A stretch of 64,000 nucleotides of DNA, from contig NC_134034.1 of the NCBI RefSeq assembly GCF_964204645.1, forward strand, positions 3,814,072 through 3,878,071, written 5' to 3'. The notes below the pieces were generated by a model. It did no database searches, was not told the DNA's origin, and saw only the letters and a program-made list of their open reading frames with translations. The position numbers and the translations under genes are program-made. This DNA is from Tubulanus polymorphus (Eukaryota; Nemertea; Palaeonemertea; Tubulaniformes; Tubulanidae). Positions 44,176 through 56,316 of this stretch are shown here, piece after piece (within the stretch, counting starts at the first letter, position 1; each line of letters opens with the position of its first letter).

Positions 44176-44540
44176 TCCAGGCGTCGATCCAAAGGCCATT
44201 CATTCAGTGACTAATGTCTACTTCAATTCAACCTGACTTGAGAGCATTCCGGGTGGCCTAGCTCGCTCATTTTTGGTAGTACATACATCATAAAGGTCTA
44301 AATAGGATCAGAAAGGACTGGCAGTCGACCTAAATCATCATTTTTTAATCCATTTGAAACTGTTTTGAAGGATTTCCAAAAAGTCTTCACTGAAAAGGGT
44401 TAGGCCTAAATGATGCAAATTGACTCCATGATTTAAAAAATTAACAATATGTTTCCATGCTTACATACTTTTCTCTCGTGAACCCCTTTCAATAAAAGAC
44501 TTGGCGTCGATCCAAAGGCCATTCATTCAGTGACTACACA
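44176..44540 (+). repeat. Direct repeats of about 35 bases, 324 bases apart
   Basis: GGCGTCGATCCAAAGGCCAT followed by TCATTCAGTGACTA occurs near 44180 and 44504, essentially identical. The intervening DNA has no ORF. This could be a solo duplication or the ends of a short insertion. Confidence 0.8.
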
Positions 44541-45290
44541 CTTTGGCAGATTCCAGCCGTCGGTAAATGAGCAGTTGTTAAAATCGTATTTTAAGCGGTT
44601 ATTTTATGAAAAAAACGACCGGAAATGAGCGGTTCAGCCGTCGTCGGTAAATTGTCGAAATATTGCATCGTTTTCCGACGTTTTGTCGACATTTTTACCG
44701 GCGTTAATTCGTTGGAAGTTCGTTGATAAATTTTGCGACGAAAAACCGACGATTAGCCGCGGCTGGTGGCGCCACGGTTATGTAGTAGTCATGAATATGA
44801 CGTCATTGAGCCTCGAAGTAGAAAATCGATCTACCAGCGACATCATCGAACCAAAGCGCGCAAGGAAAAATTGGAAAAACCAGAAAGTTTTACTCACCAT
44901 TCTTTAAGGCCTATGTGTTCTATGATACAATGTCATCGGTGATGTTAGATGACATTACTGCTATCCAGATTCCTGTTCTCCGGGCGGTACAACACTTCGT
45001 TCGTGGTTGAGATATTGAAGATCCACTTTTCCAGACTAGATTCGCGGTTTCTTTCATTCCTTGCTTGCTTTGTTTGCCCTAAGCTGAAAAAGCTGTAGTG
45101 TGTGTGTGTGTGTGTTGCCGTTGTGGGTGTAGTTGGACCTACATGATCTGAAGTAAGTATTTATCTGTATTTAAATCTAAACATTACAACTCTGAACATG
45201 GACCAGCCCTAAACTTTTTTTCGAGTTATGGAAACTTTTCGATCAATGCAACGCAGTGTTACTTATCGATTTTTAATTCATGGACACTTG
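44541..45290. other. Intergenic with a TG microsatellite
   Basis: (GT)n lies at about 45097-45114. The ORF 44683-44907 is not recognised and has no splice support; CGACG/CGTCG words are enriched between 44560 and 44800. Confidence 0.45.
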
Positions 45291-45294
45291 ATCA

Positions 45295-45470
45295 ATTCAA
45301 TTCAATAACTTTATTGTTCCTCAATGTTACATAACATCATCGGTAAAAGAAGTACAATAAAGCAATACACAGTACAAAAACATAAAGAGTGTAATACAAA
45401 GAACACAGAAAACAAACAAACAAAAACGAGCACAATAACACAAAAAACAAACAAACTAAAACAAGCACAA
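45295..45470 (-). mobile_element. Possible non-LTR element 3' end
   Basis: Read on the minus strand the segment ends with AATAAAGTTATTGAATTGAA, a short A/T tandem tail typical of 3' ends of LINE or SINE copies. The body (ATGTTACATAACATCATCGG region) is short, and no reverse transcriptase frame is visible. Confidence 0.35.
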
Positions 45471-48400
45471 GCAGGGAAAAGAAGGGTATAGGCCTATACA
45501 TTACGATATAATTGGCTCATCCTCGCTTGCCAGGGTCCGACCAATTCAGTCCATGTAAAAAGTATATAATGGCTATAGGCCTAAAACGTAACAGATTTTC
45601 TGCCAGCCTTGAATCTAGTATGACATGTTTATATATCATACTAGATTTAAGATTGATCTTATAGTAGACTCAATCATGGAAGGTAGGCTTGAATATGTTG
45701 TTTTTTATTTGTAACTAATTTTTTGGGTCTGCTTCTTCATGTTGTCCCACTGATATAGGGCCTATATCATAACATTAACCTTATAATGATCACTTGTCAT
45801 TCTATTCAATAAATTGATGTACTTGGATTTTACTCTGTTATAGTTTATGCAGGAAATAAAGTAAAAATAGATATTGAATACTCCGATCATTGAAAAATAG
45901 GTACCGGTATTTTCAAAGGCCTGTCTTGGTATGTTTATCCTATTTTGAACAATTCCATTGTTAGATATCATTTGAAAAAGTGAGGCTGAAATGCTTGGAT
46001 CTCTCTTATTGAAGAAATTAGACATTCCTTAGACCTCGATGTACCGACAATTTAGTCATCTTTGAGATGTTTTAATCATTGCTTGATACTTACTTTCACA
46101 GGAACATACCTGGAAATATTTATTCTAAAAATCGATTCCACAATGAGGCCGAGGGTCCCTCTTTGAAAACTAATTCTTAACCGGAATCGTTTTTCAAGGT
46201 CCTTGAATATCCTTTAATTTGAGCAAAATGCCAAAGAGTCTTTGGAAAATCCTTGAATTTTTTTAGAAATTGGCAATTAGAACATTTTGAGGTTTGGTTT
46301 TTCAAGATGAGGCCTACTTAGTATTCATAAAAGAATTGTGTTCTGTGTATTATTCCGTCAAGACTGGTATATTAATAGGCCTTCCGATCAGTGGGTCTAT
46401 TAATGAATTAGTTTGTTTTGTAATTTTATGATAAGTTCTTAAACATGTCTGTCAACTTTTATAGTTATAGTATAAATAGAATGTAAATCTGTAAACAAGC
46501 AGTTTAGTTTGAGACGAGTCTTGGAGCCTGATACAGAGAAATGGTACATATTTGTTTACACAGCTACGAATAATCATCTGAGGCAGACTAACAGTCGTCA
46601 GCACCTGATTAAGAATCTGATAAAGAAATCGAGCATCAAAGAAATTATCTCCGAGTGCCCAAGAACTTCCTAGATAAATGTGAACGGTGTGGTAGCCTAA
46701 GTGGGACAAATAGTCGGACGAATATCTGAGAGCTGAGGTGCATTTTCTTTATTTCAAATTAAGAATAGACGTTTCGGCCATCGAGCCTTTATCAATATAA
46801 GTGAGTTTGAAAAACCGTTGGAAACCGTTAGCCTAAGTGGGATCAGGTCTTTTCACACAAGAATCAAGCATTGATATCTAGGTGTTATCTTTGTAAGGGC
46901 GTAAGGTATTTTGTTAGATATTGTAGATTTAGGAATACGCGAATAGATAATAAATGCTCCCTTTATAAGAACAAAAAACATGACATCCTGAAATCACTGA
47001 TAAAAGCATAATTGAACATTACATTACAAAATGAAATGACAACAACAACAAGCCTTTATGCCATCTTGGCTTTACTAATTTCCCCAGGTTGGTGATGTTC
47101 GTCAAGACGACCAATTTGTTTCCGTCTAGAAAATGTAAATAATTATACAATGGCATAAATGACTATGTGCACGGGCTTAGAATATACCAATTTAATTTGA
47201 TTGGTCTACTGCACTGATATTACCTTCTTTTTCTTGTTTAGATATCCTTCAAAAAGTAAGTGCCCATCTTACGATTTGATTGCCTTTTGGAGCCATGTTC
47301 TTTGCTTTCTTTGATTTCCTATACCGATATGTAATTAATGTAGGGCCTATTGGCTATCATGTTTAACCTAAATTCCACAATTCAATCCCTTATGAACATT
47401 TACCTCGCTTGTGTATCCCTCTGGTTCTTCTCTTTCATAACTTTTTACTTCTTTCAGTATTACCACAGGACTGATGTTTATAGCTCGCGATTTAAGTTCG
47501 GTTTCAATCTGTAAAACTGAAGAATTTATCAGAAATATATTGTCACTTGTCTAGGCCTACTTATTGAAAAATCGAAACACAGCGTAGTAAGTCAGAGTGT
47601 ATATTCTTTACCTCTTTCGTTGCTTTCGTAACATCCCCGTCATTCAATAGCAAACATGTGCCCTTTTATTCACTGTGCTGTACAACACAGTGAAAAAAGG
47701 GCAGCAACTTTGAAAAAAGGCCAGTATTAATGCCCAGCAAGCGAGTTTGAGTGCCATTTATTGTATCATGCCACTTAATTTGCCTTCACATTCAATTTGG
47801 TTGTGCCTTTTTTAGATTTTTGTCAAAATTAGCCCTTTTTCGATTAAACTTATAGAGCAACAACAATGTCTCTTAGAATAGTGCCCTTTTGAGCAAAGGA
47901 CGGTGCCTGAGATTGCCTTTTTTAATTTTGGGCAATTTATTTTTCATTCACATTTTGCTTTAGGCCTAGTGCAGAAAGGCAATTATTTTATGGCGCATAT
48001 TAATATTATTCCAGTTCTGTAGCGATAAGAAGGGTTTGCAAAGAGTCTCCTTTAATCCAGTTGATTAGGAGAGAAAATCCTCCATTTAGTCAAATTTCTC
48101 GAATTTGCTTGATAATTTCACAAATCGTCAAACACGTTATTGAAGAATGATTTATCAGCTTTGCATTATTTACGATATCATGCGCAGCTTGTTTAATGAT
48201 TTTGCGTACAAAGCACTTGTCCGCAGTCTCAATCTTTTTCAGTTATTTGATAAACATTCGTGATGATTGTTCTGTCTGTCCATGTCCACATTTAACCCAT
48301 CTCTACATTTCTAAATTGGCCTAGTTCTTTCAATTTGTTGCTGATTGCTTGCTCTTATCCACCTAATAGTTGACCTCATCTTGTGTATCTGGGGTGCCAG

Positions 48401-48856
48401 GAATTCTGGATTTTTAGAGAAAGTCAAATTCTGGATTATATTTCAGCACATTATTTTAGAATAAAACTACATGTACCAATTTATTGTCTCATGTCCTTAC
48501 TTTCTGTTGGATTCAATGTGTGTGTTCAGTGTTAGTATCATTGGCATTAACATGTATATTAATTTACTACTGCACTAGGATTGTAACCCCACATGCAGGG
48601 TTTTGCATTCACTTTTTTGGTGTATCTTTTAGGCACTATCCTGTGGTTCTGGATGCTGTTTTGCATTGTCTGGGCATATCTTGTCTATCTTTATGTTGCC
48701 TTAAGGTGCATCAAATAAAAAACGTAATTCTTTACACTACGTTTCGGCTGTGCTGCCTTTATTCAAGAGCGAACACTTGAATTACAATTTATAGGACACT
48801 TGTATATATAGCCGGTGGAAGTCATGCGGGGAGATGATTATAAAGACCGTGTTTTG
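45471..48856. other. Long AT-rich intergenic stretch, no supported gene
   Basis: ORFs at 45762-46025 (minus), 46452-46709 (minus) and 48484-48780 (plus) have no motif I can defend. Two minus-strand motifs with GGC-loop-GCCGAAACG occur at 46768-46796 and 48738-48767. From 47.65 to 47.95 kb there are scattered GCCCTTTT words. Confidence 0.45.
46768..46796 (-). repeat. GGC-loop-GCCGAAACGTC motif (Penelope-type end or ribozyme relic)
   Basis: The minus strand reads GATAAAGGCTCGATGGCCGA then AACGTC: a short stem followed by GAAAC. A similar motif lies at 48738-48767. Confidence 0.3.
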
Positions 48857-50707
48857 CATAGAACCATACCAAAGTTGTCTTCTTCTTTGCTAAGGGGATA
48901 TAGAGTCTGAAGTATTTACTGATGAGGTCAGATTCTCTTAAACGGCGCTGGGCTTGATCATTACAAATTATGAGATATTACAAGTTACGAGCCTCCAAAT
49001 ACGAAAAATACTCAAAGAACATCGACACCTTATGAATGTTGCATCTCAATTATCACTGGAAAGGGGTTCATTATGGAATATGGAAAATCGAAATGCCACC
49101 TACCGCAAAACACGTTAGAACAGCCACATCTGTTCTGTATTTTTTTTAAAACGCACTGACGTGGAAGTGGAATAAAGTGACCCATACCCAGTTTAGCACA
49201 ATCTAAAAAAAGTAAACTTGTTCTCACAAGAACCAATATACTATGTATAAGTGAACATTGTTTGTATAAGTGAACATTGTTTCTACGCCTTCCTTAAACC
49301 TTGAAACAATTGCCGCGTCAATCTTTTTGGCGATGCATTTTAAATTCCCTGTATTTCTGACTAATGTGATTTTTGAAACTTTGAGTTTTGCGTTCTCGAT
49401 TTCTTATGCTGGGAACTAATCTTTTGATAAGTTTTTCACTGCTCTTTTGTAATGCTTTTGAACGCGTTTCATGGCCCTTGTGCCATCTCAAATAACTGCA
49501 GGAGCGTGTTGATTTTTTGGTATGTGTAGTACATGGCATATCAGCATGCTGGCAATTTTGCTCACATCTGTTTTGAGTAACACGTAGTTAAACTGTATTG
49601 CATTTCTTTATTGATGTATTTTTGTTTTGATGTTGCTTTGAGTCAATCAACATTTTTCTGCAAGAAAATTTCTTAAATAGTTTTTATTCACTGTTTCCAA
49701 TAGAATAGATCTGTATATGTGAGAAATAGGAGAATTCTGTATATTCGAGTAAAGTCCTACCAGTAAACTAGTGGTGGTTTCATTTGACTATACGTTACGT
49801 TACGTTACGTTACCCTGTCTCTCAATTGAATTCAGGAAAGAATGCGAGAAATAGTAGAATCGAAAGAGTAGAGTCAACGCTCCACCAGAACTAGTGGAAC
49901 TTGACTTTACACCAAACGAATAGACGTCAAGAAATTTACTTGAAAATAAGACATAAATAGATTTAGTTATTCGCGTTTCAATGCACATTAACGGTGACCT
50001 AATGGCGTCATTAGGTGTTCTCTTGTGTCAATTGATTGGAATTTCTGTGACCGTGTTTTAGTGGTAACAGTTTAGGTACAAAATGTACACTGAGTCTTCA
50101 CAAACAAGTTTTACTCCAAGTTTTACTCAAACTCGATTTCATAGAAAAATAAAATCTTTCTCTTTGGCCCATTCTAACACCAAAGTAAGAACCCTGACTC
50201 TTATGTTTGCTTTTGTCCAGCTGCCCGACCATAGAAACGGTTCTGGAATCATCAACGTAGTAACAAAAGTGCAATTGTTGCCCATCGGTTAGGATTTGGG
50301 AGTTCGTTTTAAGGAATAGAAGAAGGTCTGGGAGTCCTTCCCAAGTGTATTTTTGAACATTTGGTGCAATCTGTGGCCAATAGATAGACTGGTTCCCGTT
50401 TTGCTTTGCATTTATCGATCTTATTTTGCAAATGCAGACCATGTATCGACGTTAGAAAATTATTCAGTCTGCAGGTACCTTATCGGTATTTCCTATGTGG
50501 GGGAATCAATCCCCACTGGATGCCATGTTCGATGTTTCACAGTTGTTCACAAGTAGTTTCAAATCGAAAGGCTGTTCGGTTATGAGAATGATTGATATTT
50601 GGTCGCGGAATTTTATTTTGTTTATAAAAAGTGATATTAATGAGTTTCGTGAGGTCAAGGTTCCACTATAAACACATTTATTTCCATTTCCCACACAAAT
50701 GATAGTT

Positions 50708-51814
50708 TTACTGTGAATCACACAAATAATTGATAAGTAAAACTTGTTTAGCTGTTTTTCTAAATGTTTTATTCGTCGCGCAATAAACAAGGAAATTTGC
50801 GGATGAGTCAAAAGCACTGAGCAGAATTCCTACTTTGCGCATGATCATTGTTTCGTCGAAAGATAAACCATGACTTATTCCAAACTTCATTTGTAAGAAA
50901 TGTAACACACGATCAAAAGATGCCGGAATTTCAAATATAAAATACATCAATACAATCATTAGAACCATTTTTAATATTTTCAATTCAGCGGATGTATTTT
51001 GAGTTTTCTCACTGGGCGTCGCTGCGTCAGTGTGAAATTGATTCTTCTGATTTCGTTTTCTCAATATCAGGACTCCAAACAAAGTTAGATTTAACGCTAT
51101 CAAACAACTAAATGGTAGAAGTATACACACGAAGATGTAGGTATTAAAAGTGACGAATCCCCCAAGAGCAGAATGATAATTAAACGGGGTTTTAGTTGTT
51201 TTCGCTCCAAACGCTCCCATTGTGAATAATCCCTTAGCACAAGGATGTGTGGCCCTTCCGGGTAAATAAAGTGGAAAATAATACGACCAGTAAGAAACTA
51301 CAGAACAAAATACGTTGAAAATCGATAGAGAAATGATTTGTTTTTTGTTCCAGAATCGTCTAAAATACAGCGGACTCGCGACAACCAGGAGTCTTTCAAA
51401 ATTTACAATCACAACGGCCCAATTTCTGGCAGTTTGAAATGTGTAGAATAATGGTAACGCCCATATTGTAATTTCGTGTCCAAAATACCAATCATCAATA
51501 CGCCAGAGTGTGCTTAAATCAGTGGTTCTGGTGATCTGGATAACAAGTATACGAAGTGGATAAAGTAGAGACACAGAAATAAGAAACAGTAAATCAAACC
51601 AGGCGAGAATTATAATAGTTTGATAAGTAGAGCGACCGATCCTTCTGAATATAACAATAGAGATACAGTTTAGAATTATTCCTAGAACTGAAGCTGATGA
51701 ATATCCGTAACGGTAAAGCTTAACACTAAACACGAAATCCCATCGATCTGGTGGCATAACACATCGAGGAGTCTCAGTCGTGGTGGTGGATGAGAGTTGA
51801 AATGTAAAATTCAT
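50708..51814 (-). CDS. Intronless class A (rhodopsin-family) receptor, copy 1
   Basis: A single uninterrupted frame of 368 residues. The N-terminus has N-glycosylation NFT and a Thr-rich segment; no signal peptide. TM1 about 38-57 (GIILNCISIVIF), TM2 about 64-91 (IIILAWFDLLFLIS, with the LAxxD Asp), TM3 about 113-140 ending NFERLLVVASP (ER replaces DR), TM4 with conserved Trp moved to SYWSYYFPL, TM5 (FVCILLPFSCLIALN), TM6 (MVLMIVLMYFIFEIPAS), and TM7 SSANFLVYC in place of NPxxY. An ECL2 Cys (HPCAKG) is present. The layout fits the expanded peptide-receptor-like families of marine invertebrates (FMRFamide-receptor-like); the ligand is not predictable. A GCT/CAG run sits just upstream of the ATG. 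Copy 2 differs at about eight residues. Confidence 0.92.
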   Translation of the reverse strand: MNFTFQLSSTTTTETPRCVMPPDRWDFVFSVKLYRYGYSSASVLGIILNCISIVIFRRIGRSTYQTIIILAWFDLLFLISVSLLYPLRILVIQITRTTDLSTLWRIDDWYFGHEITIWALPLFYTFQTARNWAVVIVNFERLLVVASPLYFRRFWNKKQIISLSIFNVFCSVVSYWSYYFPLYLPGRATHPCAKGLFTMGAFGAKTTKTPFNYHSALGGFVTFNTYIFVCILLPFSCLIALNLTLFGVLILRKRNQKNQFHTDAATPSEKTQNTSAELKILKMVLMIVLMYFIFEIPASFDRVLHFLQMKFGISHGLSFDETMIMRKVGILLSAFDSSANFLVYCATNKTFRKTAKQVLLINYLCDSQ

Positions 51815-51820
51815 ATTTCA

Positions 51821-51828
51821 ACAGCAGT

Positions 51829-51860
<32 letters not shown>

Positions 51861-51868
51861 CAGCACCA
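51821..51868 (-). repeat. CAG/GCT trinucleotide run in the receptor leader
   Basis: About 15 near-perfect CAG units (plus strand) with TAG interruptions end only a few bases before the receptor ATG. Copy 2 has a much shorter, interrupted version at about 63827-63850. Confidence 0.9.
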
Positions 51869-52030
51869 GTTGCCAGTGAGTGAAATAACAAGAGATACTT
51901 CAGACCGTGTTCAACTCTCTTCGATGGTGCAATAACGCATGCGATACGATAGTCTGTATTCATCTATCTACATGGTAACACCCATCTCCGCTATGCAGAA
52001 AATTGCCATGCAAGAAACTTTGTGAAATAA

Positions 52031-52949
52031 ATTTCATTCACTCTCTCCAATAAAATAGGTTAGTTTATGAGAAATATATTAGAATTCTGTATATTTGAGT
52101 CAAGCTATATCAGTGAACTAGTGATGGCTTTAGGTGACTAGACTTAAAAAACAAATGATAATTAGGTCTCTCTATTGAATTCAGGAAAGAAAAGATGTAA
52201 AATATGTTATTAATAATGAGTCTATATTATATATAACCCAAAAGAACCCATGGGGACTTTGACCCCCTGGAAAAATTCAGTACAACGAAAAAATTTAAAA
52301 AGTCACTCAGAAAGCCCATATGGACACATATGGGAATACTATGGTGACATCTGGCGGCAGATATGATAACCTTTAAGTTTTTTACAATGAATTCAAAATG
52401 GCGGCCCCTATAGAAATGAAGCATGCATGAATATGGGTGTAGTAATCCAGTCACAGATTATATTCCAGGTGACAGTATATTGTTGTTTTAGATATTATCT
52501 ACAGTACTGGTAGCACACCTAGGCCTTGTTGGACTGTGATAAATAATGAGTTTGATTCTACACAGGTGTGTTATTCAGCGTAGGTCGAATGATCCCTATG
52601 GTTCTTTATGGTTCTCTATGTCCACATACAAAACAGGATGTGCTATGTGATAAAATGACAGGCCAATGCATTTACAAGAACATGAATGCTGTGCTTTGTA
52701 TGGAATGGATAAAACTGACAAAACATGTGACATGAGTGCGAGGATGTACTTTGTTTCACACAGACACGTTTCCGTCACCATGAGTACCATTATAATTGAA
52801 CTTTAGAGTGCCTAATTGGTATTACGAGGACTGTTGAGTGCTGAATGTGCCTAATTGTGATATTTTAAAATTTGGCAACTTTACTATTTTTACAATATTT
52901 TTGACTATTCATTTCTTTATTATCCGTGATTATATCGTTAACTTTATGC
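52031..52949. other. Intergenic, nothing recognised
   Basis: No supported gene. A CTATGGTTCT doublet near 52597-52617 and minor repeats only. Confidence 0.45.
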
Positions 52950-52954
52950 AAACA

Positions 52955-53890
52955 GGCCGCAACATGATTACAGGACAAGAGCACCACAAAGCCAATATCT
53001 CTCCAGACTGAAAGCTATCCACGCACATTTTCCTCAAGTGCACTGAAATAGTTTATCGTCAGCAGAAATAACAGTTTTGTCTGAGTACTGGCAATGTTAT
53101 CTTTTGCCTACGAATCCACCCTTGAAATACGAATAGGCCTCACAGAGTTATACCTGCGAACAAAGTCGACCCCAAATTATCTATTCCTAATGGTAAATGC
53201 AAAGATTTTACCTAAGTCAATGATATGTAGTTTCTTTGCATCAGTCGCGACATGCCACTGTTCCATCTCAAGTGGATCTCCGTTATTAATATATTTGAGA
53301 ATTTTCTTATAATCATCAGTGAGCTGTCTTTTAGTGTGTCAGCAGTTTTCAGTTTGAGGGGAACATTTTGCTCCCGCTAGTGGTAAACGAACGCGCGACT
53401 TACTCTTTCCTCCTTCGGATGAGGTTTGTGACTATCCAGCAAGACATGAAAACAGCAAAGCCAATATCTCTCCATACTGACTAAAAGCTATCTACGCACA
53501 TTCTCCTCAAATGCACTGAAATAGTGTATCGTCAGCAGAAATAACAGATTTGCCTGAGTACTGGCAATATTATCTTTTGCCTACTAATTCAGCCTTGAAA
53601 TACGAATAGGCCTCACAGAGTTATACCTGCCAACAAAGTCGACCCCAAATAATCTATTCCTAATGGTAAATGCAAAGATTTTACCTAAGTCAATGATATG
53701 TAGTTTCTTTGCATCAGTCGCGACATGCCACTGTTCCATCTCAAGTGGATCTCCGTTATTATTATTTTTGAGAATTTTCTTATGATCATCAGCGAGCTGT
53801 CTTTTAGTGTGTCAGCAGTTTTCGGTTTGAGGGGAACATTTTGCTCCCGCGTGCGGCAAACGAACGCGCGACTTACTCTTTCCTCCCTTG
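52955..53890 (-). repeat. 469-bp tandem duplication, possibly carrying an exon
   Basis: GCCAATATCTCTCCA starts near 52991 and again near 53460; the two units are nearly identical over most of their length. On the minus strand both can encode a run including GDPLEMEQWHVATDAKKLHI followed by GACTTAG|GTAAAATC, a plausible exon and donor. Frames upstream and downstream are not open in both copies, so coding status is uncertain. The bases beyond (53903-54094, minus ORF) are not recognised. Confidence 0.75.
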
Positions 53891-56316
53891 GATGAAGTCT
53901 TTTTAAGCACGAGCGCTTGATTCTTCAAAATCCCGTATAACTTCGAAGTAACTCATTTTGATCCAAACAATTTCTTTATTTTGATCTAAAAGATCTTTCT
54001 CATTGTTGAATTTGAAGATATCTTCCGCTACCGTTATTTCACCGGTATCTGGGCAGCAAATAAAACTTGTGCCCCCAAAACAGGGGCTGATCAAGCGGAT
54101 TAATTAGACGTGCGTTCGTGAAAATGTTGATAAAATAGGCGCTTGCCAAGCTTGGGTTCGCCCTGTGATAATTGGATTGAAAATATTGGTCGTATTTATT
54201 GCTGAAATGACACATTTACCGTGATGCACCGAAATAACACGAACTGCAGCATATTTGTTTACTTCTTATGCAATTTAATCACTTGAAATCATGTTATATC
54301 AGAAAGAAAAAACCTGGAGTAACCATTTTTACCATATTTTGTAGTAAATTTTTGTGGAAAAACAACTTTAAAATTTACCGAGATGAGATCGTCAATCAAG
54401 TGAAATTTGTTTTTCGCCGAGGTGACCTATTCAAAGTTAATATATTGATTTTTCATACACGAAATTATATCCAGGTCCACAGATTGACATGATTTAAAAA
54501 AACCTGTGAAAATTACTGCAATTGATATGTAGGTGCAGAACAAAACAGAATGACAGAGAAACAAAACAAACAAAAGGTACACAGCTTGATAAACAGCATA
54601 AACCATATTGATAAGGATTACTGCTATAAACCTCACACAACCCCCTCGCATAAACTAGATACTCACTTGTATCGTACAGAAGCTCCAAGTCCTGTCTAAC
54701 TACGTGTCCCATTAAATGCTATGCAAAAAAGAACATTTCCAAACCGTGTGAGATAAATCAACCAAATCTTCAGGAGAGTTGGACTACAATGATAGTTTTT
54801 ATCACATTAAGTCACTTTTTTCACTTGAAAAAAATTGCATAGAAATGCAACGAATTATATACGGTCGGTAATCTCTAGGTTGACAATTTGCATGTCAGCC
54901 TTGAAACAATCTATTGGTTTAGGGATTTTCCCCTGAATTGGCCGATAGCCTATAAATTCTAACCTACATCCATATTCAACTATGTTCATTAGTGGCTTTT
55001 TCCATTTGTCCATAAATTGCCTCATACGGCCAGCTTCATAGCTTCTTATGTTTTCGCCGTCTTAAAAGTGTCTTCTAAAAATTGCATGTTATCTTCCATT
55101 TGTTATTTCGAGACAAGCTTACCCATGTTTCAGACGGTTCTTTTTCTCTGTCGTGTCTTTTTGGCCTTTCTTGAATTTGAATCTTCGGTTGTATGCATTG
55201 TCCAGTCCTTGGTAACTTCCCTTGCAACCGGAACTCGCTCTCATTTTAAATTCCATATTAGAGGTTTCGACAATAAGCCTTTTTGCCACAATTCAGTTTC
55301 AATCTAGTTACATGATTCATATAGTCTCTACAGTTGTCTGATGTGGTATTGTCTACCATCGAATATCAGCTTTTTGACAATGGTTAACTTGGATTGTTTC
55401 TTTTGCTTTTACTCTTTGATTCCAAACCATCTCTATCGGGTTTTAACTCGCAGTGTTTTACTGCCTCATCCTTTAACTGTTCACTGCGTATAACATTTCT
55501 TTTTTGGTGTCTTGTCAAAATAAAACATTGCAAAGTTAATTTTTTTCCTTGATGACTTGTGCGGCAAATTATGTTTTTGTAACCCATCCTTTTTAGGTGT
55601 ATTTTTGTGAGGGTTTCCTTGGTGCTACTGTAACAACTAGGATTTTCAGTGCACTCGGGAACTAGCTCGTCAAAATAAATCCAAAGTCATCAATTCCATC
55701 TTGATAAAATATCTTTTATTCAAATGCTTGGTCGGCTTCCGACCGACCGCAACAACTGCTCAGTACAAACTGCCAAATAAAAGTGTGTGTTGTGTCCCTC
55801 ATTCTGTTTCAACTGACTCTTATATCTATATATATATATTCCTCCATAGTAACAAAAACTTAGGTATGAAAAACAAAGGTGACAGACAGTGAGTAGACAA
55901 TTTGAGCAACAACATGCCATAAACAAAGACAGAAAGAACATATGACTAATTACTTTACAAACACGACTGACAAATACATTTCTAAACAAAACAACAAGTT
56001 GCTATACTACACGATCTGTCAAATTTAGCTCTTGATGTTTAACTGGTAATAGTAATAATCTTTGGCCATCTTAGAATTTGAGGGAACACAGGAGGGGAAC
56101 CGGAAAAAGTCGTTATATTGATATATCATAAAACATCAAGATAATTCATCAAAATTATCAGATCATATTTGAACTATTTTGCCCATGGTTTTCCACTTTT
56201 CTTTTTTTCCCACTTTCCGCAATTTTGTTTTTGTGTAACTTTAACACAAGTTAGATGGTACAACGCTATAATAATTAACCATTTCTTACAATTTTTAGTA
56301 ATGCAGTAGAAGATTC
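53891..56316. other. Intergenic, no supported gene
   Basis: Several short ORFs on both strands without motifs. An ATAT microsatellite lies near 55820-55840. A minus ORF at 53903-54094 (containing FICCPDTGEITVAEDIF) is open, but I cannot assign it. Confidence 0.4.

Larger units (their letters stand above)
48857..52030. repeat. Segmental duplication, copy 1
   Basis: From CATAGAACCATACC at about 48857 onward the sequence matches 60883 to the window end almost base for base (offset about 12,006-12,023), including the receptor gene and its flanks. Differences are scattered substitutions and small indels. Similarity still holds at 52,010 where copy 2 reaches the window edge, so the true right end is unknown. 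Confidence 0.95.

Noticed and set aside
44683-44907. ORF with a Trp-rich centre (SRGWWRHG)
   Set aside because: No signal, no homology I recognise, and the surrounding CGACG-rich DNA opens several frames by chance.
50098-50442. Minus ORF downstream of the receptor as a second gene
   Set aside because: No motif; in copy 2 the equivalent frame is not listed as open and substitutions do not respect it.
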